From: an uncultured Clostridia bacterium
Lineage (GTDB): Bacteria; Bacillota; Clostridia; UBA1381
Direction: 5' to 3'
Length of the DNA: 32,979 nt
Assembly: GCA_947585795.1 (NCBI GenBank)
Contig: CANPXG010000025.1
Location: 1 to 32,979 of the forward strand
How positions within the stretch are numbered: position 1 is the first letter of the stretch; each line of letters starts with the position of its first letter. Under the pieces are notes generated by a model. It worked only from the letters and a program-made list of their open reading frames with translations, ran no database searches and was not told the origin of the DNA. The translations under genes and the position numbers were made by a program. Positions 1 to 6,604 of the stretch are shown piece after piece.

Positions 1-2064
1 GCGCAAAGTCTGATACTTAAAGATGAAAGCGCGAAATACAAATATTTAAGATTTACCACCGGAACAGGCACGATTCCCGAACAGCCGAAGATCGGCGCGT
101 ATATGGCGCTTGCCGAGTATTTTGATTATCTGGCTGACACGGCGGTATCGAAACTTAACATTGATCTTGATGATGAAGCTTATATGATAGACGCTAAGCT
201 GACAAAGCAGATACTGTCAAAATTAGGACACTATTCAAAAACATCTCAACAAAACGGCTGGACGGTGAGTATGAATATTGTTTCCTTTGCAAAGCAAGGC
301 ACTGGATATATGACTATAAAAAAGGGCAGCATTTCATATTATGCGATATTCTCATCATCTCCGGAGGATGTGAGGGATGCTCTGAACAATTTTTTGGGCG
401 AAATACGGGACATTACGGACGGCATTACAAAAAGCGCCGCAAAATCACTGTTTGCCGAGATTTCGGATATAACGGGATTCGGCGATTATTATGAGGCGCT
501 GATTAAGGACAGCGTTAAAAAATCCATAAAGTCTCTGAGAAACAAAGGGTTTGGAAATATCCTGACCGTGTTCAAAAAATGCTCCGACGGATATGATCTT
601 GTCCATGGAATTATAGCCTTTTCCGACGCAAGGCATATAGAAAACGCATTATCTAATGCCGAGGATATTTACAATAAGCTGTCCAAGCTTGATTACAGCG
701 ACAACGCGGTCGATAATTTCATTATCAAACAGGCTATGGACAAGGTTAATAACGCAAAAAACACATTGTGCGACGAGTTATACGATTATATGTACAGTAT
801 CGGCAAACCGCCGAAAAAGGAGGGATTTTTCGATAAAGCAGCGTCATGGATGAAATCCATTTTCCAATGTCCCGTTGACTTTACGGTTTACAACACTGAC
901 GACGAGGTTATCGGCTATGTACGCGACGGCGAGGTTTATTATAACGACGACATCTATATCGAAACGAGCGATGACGTTAAAAATCTGTATGTGCCGAGCG
1001 ATATGGAGGTCAGAATTGAAATGACCGGTACCGATGAAGGCGAATTTAACTATGTTCTCGAAGAAGTCAAGGACGGTGAACCGGTAGGCAGATTGAATTA
1101 TTACGGAATACCGCTGACCGAGGGTGCGTCATTTGAGCAGACACTCAATTCGGAGAGTATCGCAGACGGGGCGGACAATCCCATATCCTCGCAGGACGGA
1201 GATATAAATGCGGATGAATATTTATCAGCCGATGATTTAACGGCGTTTGTGACCGTTGAAACCGAGTGCGGCGATGAAGGAGTTGTGATCGGTGCGGGGG
1301 ATTACGCTAAGGGTGATTCGGTTGAGCTTACCGCCCTTGCGTCAGATAATAAGTACACTCTTTCCGGCTGGTACATCGGAGATGAGCTTGTATCAACCGA
1401 TGAAACATACCGATTTACCGCGTTGGAAAATGTAACTGTGCGAGCTGAATTTGTAAGGGATTACGCGGTCGATTATGATTACACTACGGAAATGTCAGAT
1501 GATTACGGCGATTATTATGCGTATGTTTATAAAGACAGCGATGATAGTCGGGGAATTATAATAACTCCATTCGTGGAAACTCCGGACGAAAGTCCGGATA
1601 TATATCTCACAACATATGATGGAACCACGCAATATTCGGCGCAGATCGACGAAATCGGACGGTATAATTTTGAGAATGTTGATTTACGTAACGCATCATC
1701 GGTGGTCATAACGGATAGTACCGGCACAGTGATTGCAACGATGAACCGCGGCAATACAATTGAGCAGTCATTACAAACGGTTGGGCAATATCGCTACTCC
1801 GCAGATGTGACGGCATACGAAGAAAACGGCGCGGTTGTCGTTGATTTTGATATGATTGACAATACTTTAGACACAAATGATATTACGGCTTATCTCGCAA
1901 GCTACACGGAAGAGGGAGTGTTGATAAGCTGCGATATTCTTGATGGAACAGCCACCGAAAATGGCGTAAAATTTATTGCTAACCCAAGCGGCAAATGTAA
2001 AATTTTGTTTTGGGACGATAATCAGGAAGCCATTACAGAAGTGTTGTCGGTAAATAGGAATTAA
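1..2064 (+). CDS. Large putative surface/secreted protein with InlB-type repeat, 5'-truncated by window edge
   Basis: The reading frame is already open at base 1, so the gene starts outside the window. The ATG at 103 is only an internal methionine, and 687 codons are visible. The first ~270 visible residues are helical and rich in Lys and Asp, with no motif I recognise. From about base 900 the protein becomes acidic, Tyr/Asp-rich and beta-strand-like. Bases 1250-1455 encode a module resembling divergent InlB B-repeats (TALASDNKYTLSGWYIGDE, then VTVRAEF). The last ~100 residues look like a small beta domain ending in FWDDNQEA. No LPxTG motif, SLH domain or membrane segment is visible in the part present. 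An extracellular role is inferred from the InlB-type module and composition, since any signal peptide would lie upstream. No clear terminator follows before the retron promoter at 2102. The coding call is secure, the function unknown. Confidence 0.8.
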   Translation, partial: AQSLILKDESAKYKYLRFTTGTGTIPEQPKIGAYMALAEYFDYLADTAVSKLNIDLDDEAYMIDAKLTKQILSKLGHYSKTSQQNGWTVSMNIVSFAKQGTGYMTIKKGSISYYAIFSSSPEDVRDALNNFLGEIRDITDGITKSAAKSLFAEISDITGFGDYYEALIKDSVKKSIKSLRNKGFGNILTVFKKCSDGYDLVHGIIAFSDARHIENALSNAEDIYNKLSKLDYSDNAVDNFIIKQAMDKVNNAKNTLCDELYDYMYSIGKPPKKEGFFDKAASWMKSIFQCPVDFTVYNTDDEVIGYVRDGEVYYNDDIYIETSDDVKNLYVPSDMEVRIEMTGTDEGEFNYVLEEVKDGEPVGRLNYYGIPLTEGASFEQTLNSESIADGADNPISSQDGDINADEYLSADDLTAFVTVETECGDEGVVIGAGDYAKGDSVELTALASDNKYTLSGWYIGDELVSTDETYRFTALENVTVRAEFVRDYAVDYDYTTEMSDDYGDYYAYVYKDSDDSRGIIITPFVETPDESPDIYLTTYDGTTQYSAQIDEIGRYNFENVDLRNASSVVITDSTGTVIATMNRGNTIEQSLQTVGQYRYSADVTAYEENGAVVVDFDMIDNTLDTNDITAYLASYTEEGVLISCDILDGTATENGVKFIANPSGKCKILFWDDNQEAITEVLSVNRN

Positions 2065-2101
2065 CCAATACTATATCAATGTCGAAAAATTGAGGTTTAT
2101 G

Positions 2102-2130
2102 TTGACTTTCAGCAAATGGTATGTTATAAT
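2102..2130 (+). promoter_or_regulatory. Consensus sigma-A promoter of the retron
   Basis: TTGACT at 2102-2107 and TATAAT at 2125-2130 are separated by exactly 17 bp. A TG one base before the -10 (TGTTATAAT) makes it an extended -10 as well. The predicted start near 2136-2138 falls within the first bases of the a1 repeat of the retron RNA, which is where such transcripts should begin. Confidence 0.85.
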
Positions 2131-2133
2131 TTG

Positions 2134-2146
2134 ATATGAATACTTA
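2134..2146 (+). repeat. Retron a1 repeat
   Basis: ATATGAATACTTA is the perfect reverse complement of bases 2280-2292. It would pair with a2 to bring the priming G (2147) next to the reverse transcription start. Confidence 0.8.
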
Positions 2147-2279
2147 GTAAATTATATCACAAAAATGTGTATATAGCGCCTCATGTTAAATGGGGTCTGA
2201 TTGATTGGTAGGCTTATATGCCGTTGTTGCCCAACGGCTCAGAGCCTCCTCAGAGCCGTCGTGCAACAACGGCAATAAG

Positions 2280-2292
2280 TAAGTATTCATAT
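2280..2292 (+). repeat. Retron a2 repeat
   Basis: TAAGTATTCATAT pairs over all 13 bases with a1 at 2134-2146. It closes the retron RNA 26 bases before the effector start codon. Confidence 0.8.
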
Positions 2293-2318
2293 ATATACAG
2301 ACAAGGGTAGGATGTACT

Positions 2319-3245
2319 ATGGATACTCGTATTTATTCTAATGATATGATAGACAGCTTAAAAGCCCATTTAGAAAAAAACGAATATAAATATATGACCT
2401 ACCCGAAGTTTGTTTTTTTATGTGGAAAAGCATATGACAAATATTCTTCAACAAATCGTGGGGTTATTCAGGACTTTATGGAATCCAAAGACGACAGCCT
2501 TTGTTTTGTTTTGTCGGAAAAATTATGGGATGATACTTTCAATGCAGATATAGATTTGCTTACTTTTGAGGAATTTCTGGCAGAAGTGAGTGACATCATA
2601 ATTCTTTTTGTTGAGAGCCCGGGAACATACAGCGAGCTCGGAGCGTTTTCATATGCTGATAAGTTGTTTAATCATAAATTAATATTGGTAATAGATACCA
2701 AATACAAAAACAGTAAATCATTTATTATGACAGGGCCGGTAAAAAAAGCAAAAAATAATGGCGCAAAAATTGTATATGCCCCTTTAGATAATGGTGCTCC
2801 ATTAGGTAGCTCTGAGTTGCGGCAGGAAGCAGAATCAATTTTGGAAAACTTTAAATCTGCCAAATCAAGTCAAAATAGACGTAAAATTAATGTAGATTCT
2901 AATAGCGTATTAATAAATTCTTTTATTTTGGAATTGTTGGAAATAATTCTAATGACACAGCCTATTTCTCGCGCAGATTTGATAGAATTATATAAACAAG
3001 TAAAATCATTTACGTCATTTACATTTACCAAAACCGATGGCAAGGAATTTAACAAAGAGATAAAATATGAATATATATTAAAGCTTTTAGAAACCGTCGG
3101 GCTTATACAAATAACCAATAATATCATTACAACTCAGTTAAAAGGTAAGATTTCAAATTTTATGTTTAAATATTACGGTAATGCTTTGGAAAGAGAAAGA
3201 AACAGATTGATTTGTAGAAAATATAGATATGGGGGTGATTTTTAA
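2319..3245 (+). CDS. Retron effector: nucleoside deoxyribosyltransferase-like N-glycosidase with C-terminal winged helix
   Basis: This 308-residue protein closely tracks my recollection of the 307-residue effector of retron Ec86/Eco1. An N-terminal strand KFVFLCG (30-36) is followed by the core motif ILFVESPGTYSELGAFS (95-111), then KLILVIDTKYKNSKSFI and GPV. In Eco1 the matching stretch reads ILFPESPGSFTELGAFS. This is a Rossmann-type fold related to nucleoside deoxyribosyltransferases, and the glutamates E99 and E106 are candidate catalytic residues. Residues ~185-300 form a helical region with two strands that fits the winged helix-turn-helix of the family. The known role is as a toxin kept silent by the RT-msDNA complex and released on phage infection; here that is inferred from family. 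The Shine-Dalgarno is AAGGGTAGG, and the stop codon overlaps the RT start (TAATG). Base composition is much more AT-rich than the flanking genes, suggesting horizontal acquisition. Confidence 0.87.
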   Translation: MDTRIYSNDMIDSLKAHLEKNEYKYMTYPKFVFLCGKAYDKYSSTNRGVIQDFMESKDDSLCFVLSEKLWDDTFNADIDLLTFEEFLAEVSDIIILFVESPGTYSELGAFSYADKLFNHKLILVIDTKYKNSKSFIMTGPVKKAKNNGAKIVYAPLDNGAPLGSSELRQEAESILENFKSAKSSQNRRKINVDSNSVLINSFILELLEIILMTQPISRADLIELYKQVKSFTSFTFTKTDGKEFNKEIKYEYILKLLETVGLIQITNNIITTQLKGKISNFMFKYYGNALERERNRLICRKYRYGGDF

Positions 3246-4162
3246 TGACTTTAGTTGATGTTATTGCTCAAGAATTTAAATTAGACACCGATTATTTGTC
3301 TGGCATTATCACATGCTCCGATTACTGTTATAAAGATTATTATATAAATAAAAGAGACGGTGGCATACGACATATATCGCAAGCCAGTCCGGAATTGAAA
3401 TCAATGCAGTATTGGGTTGTTGAAAATGTATTAAAAAAACTTCCTGTATCCAGTGGCGCATATGCATATAAAAAAGGAGATTCGATAAAAAAGCATGCAA
3501 GTATTCACAAAACGTCAAACCATATATTTCATACTGATATAAAAAATTTTTTTGAAAATATAAAGTTTGATATGATTAAGCCTATATTAGAAGATCATAA
3601 AAATATTTTTGACAGTCTGGAAGCGGATTTTAATAGTTCACTTTCAGCAATTAAGAGAATATGCTTTAGAGGAGATTTTTTATGTATTGGGACGGTCAGT
3701 TCTCCTATTGTTTCAAATGTCATTATGTATGATTTTGATCAAGAGTTACTTAATTATTGTGAAAAATGTAACTATACTTATTCTCGATATGCTGACGATA
3801 TCTATATATCGTCAAAGGACTATATTCCGGAAGAATTAAAAGATTATGTCCAGAAAGCCTTGAAAAGCAGAGGATTTGAAATGAACACTAAAAAGACAAG
3901 CTTTATTTCTAAAAAGCATAGACGTAAAGTAACTGGACTTATTTTAACAAATGATGGAATTGTTTCAATTGGAACAGGAAAAAGAAATGAAATTAAGAAA
4001 ATGGTTTATAAAAAGCTCGTCCATGGTGAAGGCAATCCGGAGCAAATATTAGGATTTTTAGCTTTTTTAAAAGATGTTGAACCATATACATATAATAAGA
4101 TAATTATAAAATATTCAAAATATTGTCAAGGCGATATCATTGATAATATAGCTGATATATAA
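3245..4162 (+). CDS. ret: Retron reverse transcriptase
   Basis: At 305 residues this has the normal size of a stand-alone retron RT, without a maturase or endonuclease domain. Motifs appear in order. HASIH (84-88) sits where retron RTs carry the NAxxH signature. TDIKNFF (97-103) holds the first catalytic aspartate. GTVSSPIVSN (149-158) is the template-grip motif. RYADDIYIS (181-189) is the catalytic YxDD box. KVTGL (228-232) is the VTG motif typical of retron RTs. The C-terminal ~70 residues are Lys-rich and correspond to the thumb that reads the cognate msr. The enzyme should make msDNA from the RNA at 2134-2292 and hold the upstream effector in check. The start overlaps the effector stop, and GGGGGTGAT just upstream is a strong Shine-Dalgarno. 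No diversity-generating-retroelement repeats or group II intron domains are visible nearby. Confidence 0.92.
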   Translation: MTLVDVIAQEFKLDTDYLSGIITCSDYCYKDYYINKRDGGIRHISQASPELKSMQYWVVENVLKKLPVSSGAYAYKKGDSIKKHASIHKTSNHIFHTDIKNFFENIKFDMIKPILEDHKNIFDSLEADFNSSLSAIKRICFRGDFLCIGTVSSPIVSNVIMYDFDQELLNYCEKCNYTYSRYADDIYISSKDYIPEELKDYVQKALKSRGFEMNTKKTSFISKKHRRKVTGLILTNDGIVSIGTGKRNEIKKMVYKKLVHGEGNPEQILGFLAFLKDVEPYTYNKIIIKYSKYCQGDIIDNIADI

Positions 4163-4496
4163 TGACTTTTATAAAAAGACAACTTGAAAAATTACCACAA
4201 AATTATTAAGATTTAGCCGAAAAAACCGTGAAAAGGGCTTCAGACGTATCAGTTCCTAGCATTGGCTCTCTGCTATATGTGGATTCGGATTGCTCCTTAC
4301 CTACAGGTTAATGATCCATCGCGAAACCTATCGTATAAAAGTGTGGATTACATATAGCCATGTGCCAACATGGTTATTTTGTATACGACTTAAATCTTAG
4401 ATGATGCAAGCCCTTTTAGAGATTCTCCTGTTAATAGTTGCCGTGTTGTGAGTGACACTGCTAATTACAATACTTAATTGTCAGAACGCTATATAT
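4163..4496. other. Structured non-coding region behind the retron
   Basis: No open frame of credible length is present. The stretch holds several inverted repeats: GCTATATGT (4272-4280) with ACATATAGC (4350-4358); CCATGT (4358-4363) with ACATGG (4368-4373) around a GCCA loop, extendable outward to ten pairs with one G-T; and a near-palindrome ACCTACAGGT around 4299-4308. It lies directly downstream, on the minus strand, of the transposase-like remnant at 4497-4738. It may therefore be the non-coding end of a dead insertion element, possibly with an RNA function. No strong terminator for the RT gene is visible in it. Confidence 0.4.
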
Positions 4497-4738
4497 TCAT
4501 GCGGTATCCCACGTCATCATCCCTCCGATAAAGTAGGCCAATCCCCTTGCAATGGCTGTCCTGGCAATATTTGTTGTCTTTCCCTAACCTAATATCATCC
4601 GGTAATATTTTCTCCTCGACTGCATATTTGTTTTATAGCTAATATGGCAGTTGAAAGTATTAACCGCATTACCACATCCTTAATATCACTCGACCAAACC
4701 TGATTTTTTGACTTTTGTGCTCCGGAAACACAGTGTTT
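4497..4738 (-). pseudogene. Decayed transposase C-terminus, possibly IS110/IS1111-like
   Basis: Read on the minus strand, two overlapping frames together resemble one protein tail. Frame one gives SKNQVWSSDIKDVVMRLIL, then STAILAIK, and stops. Frame two gives QSRRKYYRMILG, a stop codon, then GKTTNIARTAIARGLAYFIG and GMMTWDTA before a TGA at 4499-4497. The pattern (helix, YYRMILG, basic linker, IARTAIARGLA, hydrophobic end) resembles the C-terminus of IS110/IS1111-family transposases, where a conserved VARKLA-like helix closes the protein. At least one frameshift and one internal stop show that it is dead. The family is assigned from memory of the pattern only, and another insertion-sequence family is possible. 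Confidence 0.35.
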
Positions 4739-4796
4739 ATGCTGGTTTTGGCGGTTTAAATATCTTTTAAATGGTGATGTATATAGGTAAGAAAGA

Positions 4797-4827
4797 CATA
4801 TCGCAATGCAAGCGATATGCCTTTTTT
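4797..4827. terminator. Hairpin terminator between converging retron and hydrogenase transcripts
   Basis: CATATCGC (4797-4804) pairs perfectly with GCGATATG (4812-4819) around a 7-base loop. It is followed on the plus strand by CC and six T (4822-4827). On the minus strand the same stem is followed by TCTTTCTT. Its position between two converging operons fits a bidirectional terminator. Confidence 0.65.
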
Positions 4828-4915
4828 GTACCCTGTCCGACAGCCTGTCATAAAATTATTGATTATACTGTCTTATGTCACACCGCCATAAGCGTCCTTT
4901 TTTATACAAAAACAA

Positions 4916-6601
4916 TTATTCGTAATGCACGTGGAGCAAGCTGTGGGCTTCGTCCTTTAATATATCGTCGTAGATGTAGCCCATGATTGGGTTCTTATCG
5001 GAGAACTTTATCTGTATACGCTCGTCCGTATGGTAAAGTCCGCGCGCGCGTTTGTCACGCTCGGGACTTATCGCGAACGGTTGTCCCGCGCCGCCGATAC
5101 ATCCCTCAGGGCACGCCATTATCTCGATAAGGTCGTAGTACAATTCCCCACTCTGCGTCGCTCTTATGATTTTCTCGGCGTTCGCCAGCCCGTGGACCAC
5201 GCATATTTTAAAATCGCGTCCGCCGGCGTGTACCGTGGCTTCCTTTATCTCATCTCTGCCTCTCACGCCTATGAACTTAATATCCTTTACCGCGCCGGAG
5301 CTTTTATCGTCGCTGCACTGACGTATTACCGCCTCGGCAACGCCGCCTGTAACGCCGAAAATAACGCCGGCTCCGCTTCCGCCCATATCGAAGGGCGCGT
5401 CAAGGTACTCGTTTTCAAGCTCGCCAAACTGTATACCGGCTTCGCGTATCATCGTCGCAAGCTCCTGCGTCGTCAGCGACAGCTCGACAACGCGCTTACC
5501 GTTTTCGGTAAACTCGTTTCTCGCGACCTCGTACTTCTTCGCCGTGCACGGCATGATAGCCACGGAGATAAGCTCGCGCTCGTCGCCGCTTTGCTCGTGC
5601 CACTTCTTTATCACGCTGCCGAACATCTGCATAGGCGAGCGACAGCTTGAAATATTTGTGTTGATAAGCTCGGGGTGCTTATTCTCCGCGTACCTTATCC
5701 ACGCGGGACAGCAGGACGTGTACATCGGGAACGTGCCGCCGTTTTCGACGCGCTCCATAAACTCCGCCGCCTCCTCCATGACAGTAAGGTCGGCGGAAAG
5801 CGCGGTGTCGAACACGCTGTCCACACCCATCATTTTAAGCGCCTTAACGGTCTTGCCGAGCACGTTCTCGCCGTGCTCGATACCGAACTCGTCGCCGAGC
5901 GCCACGCGCACCGCCGGCGCGATCTGTACGACTACGCGTTTCGTGGGGTCGTCAAGGTACTGCCACATTTTTTCCGTTTCGTCTTTTACTGTTATAGCGC
6001 CGGTGGGACATACCGCCGCGCACTGACCGCAGTTTACGCAGTCTGTGTCGCACAGCTTCATGTCGAACGCGGGCATTACCTGAAGCTTCGAGCCTCTGTG
6101 CGCGAAGTCGATTATGCCCAGTCCCTGCTTCTCCTGACATACTCTCACGCAGTCGCCGCAGAGAATACACTTGTTCGGATCGCGGACGATACTCTTGCTG
6201 CTTGTGTCCTTTTCCTTCTCTTCCCTGTTGTTTTCAAAGCGCACGCGCTTTACTCCGAAACGAAGCGCAAGCTCCTGCAAGCGGCAAGAGCCGTTTTTCG
6301 AACACGTTGTGCAGTCGCGGCAATGCGTCGCCAAAAGCAGCTCCAAAATCATCTTTCTGTGTTTTTGCAGCGCGGGCGTGTTCGTCTTTATCTTCATACC
6401 GTCGCGCGGAAGCGTAGAACAAGCCGCCTCGATACCGCCGCGCTCGTTTTCCACAACGCACATTCTGCAAGCGCCGTAGGTGGAAAGCTCGGAGTAGTAG
6501 CAGAACGTCGGCATTTCAATGCCCGCCTTGCGTATAACCTCAAGGATATTCTTTTCGTCCTTAAACTCGATTTTCATTCCGTCAATATACATATATCCCA
6601 T
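4916..6601 (-). CDS. hydA: [FeFe] hydrogenase catalytic subunit (HydA/HndD type)
   Basis: This 561-residue enzyme interconverts protons and H2 as the catalytic part of a cytoplasmic trimer. Visible cofactor sites in order are as follows. A plant-type [2Fe-2S] domain has C34, C45, C48 and C61. A His-ligated [4Fe-4S] site has H93, C97, C100 and C106. Two [4Fe-4S] clusters use C145/C148/C151/C155 and C188/C191/C194/C198. The H-cluster domain has all three signatures: TSCCPAW (295-301), MPCTAKK (350-356) and ACPEGCIGGAGQP (496-508). The H-cluster ligands are therefore C298, C352, C497 and C501, with C297 as the likely proton-relay cysteine. Nothing is missing, so it should be active. GAGGAGG precedes the ATG. 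The two upstream genes supply the NAD-linked subunits, which together point to an electron-bifurcating HydABC or NADP-reducing Hnd enzyme. Confidence 0.96.
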   Translation of the reverse strand: MGYMYIDGMKIEFKDEKNILEVIRKAGIEMPTFCYYSELSTYGACRMCVVENERGGIEAACSTLPRDGMKIKTNTPALQKHRKMILELLLATHCRDCTTCSKNGSCRLQELALRFGVKRVRFENNREEKEKDTSSKSIVRDPNKCILCGDCVRVCQEKQGLGIIDFAHRGSKLQVMPAFDMKLCDTDCVNCGQCAAVCPTGAITVKDETEKMWQYLDDPTKRVVVQIAPAVRVALGDEFGIEHGENVLGKTVKALKMMGVDSVFDTALSADLTVMEEAAEFMERVENGGTFPMYTSCCPAWIRYAENKHPELINTNISSCRSPMQMFGSVIKKWHEQSGDERELISVAIMPCTAKKYEVARNEFTENGKRVVELSLTTQELATMIREAGIQFGELENEYLDAPFDMGGSGAGVIFGVTGGVAEAVIRQCSDDKSSGAVKDIKFIGVRGRDEIKEATVHAGGRDFKICVVHGLANAEKIIRATQSGELYYDLIEIMACPEGCIGGAGQPFAISPERDKRARGLYHTDERIQIKFSDKNPIMGYIYDDILKDEAHSLLHVHYE

Positions 6602-6604
6602 CGT

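Larger units (their letters stand above)
2134..2292 (+). ncRNA. Retron msr-msd RNA (template for msDNA)
   Basis: A perfect 13-bp inverted repeat, ATATGAATACTTA (2134-2146) and TAAGTATTCATAT (2280-2292), bounds the element as the a1/a2 pair of a retron. The G at 2147 directly follows CTTA, the context I recall for the branching guanosine of Ec86/Eco1. In the msr part, a hairpin at 2153-2175 (TATATCACA against TGTG-T-ATATA, AAAA loop, one bulge) is followed by a 6-bp hairpin at 2179-2195. The msd part is a long hairpin at 2219-2274. Its basal stem is 12 perfect pairs (TGCCGTTGTTGC with GCAACAACGGCA), then comes a short internal loop, then a 7-bp stem (ACGGCTC/GAGCCGT) and an apical CCTC loop. 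Reverse transcription would start near 2279, using the 2'-OH of G2147, and copy the msd hairpin. The RNA precedes the effector and RT, as in type II-A retrons. Ends and branch site are inferred from structure only. Confidence 0.85.

Noticed and set aside
3245-4162. RT as part of a diversity-generating retroelement, group II intron or Abi system
   Set aside because: No template/variable repeats, no intron maturase domain and no long RT extension. The adjacent msr-msd RNA, effector and VTG motif point to a retron.
4771-4986. 71-codon plus-strand frame between the RT and hydrogenase genes
   Set aside because: It reads through the hairpin terminator at 4797-4827 and into the antisense of hydA. 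No motif is visible.
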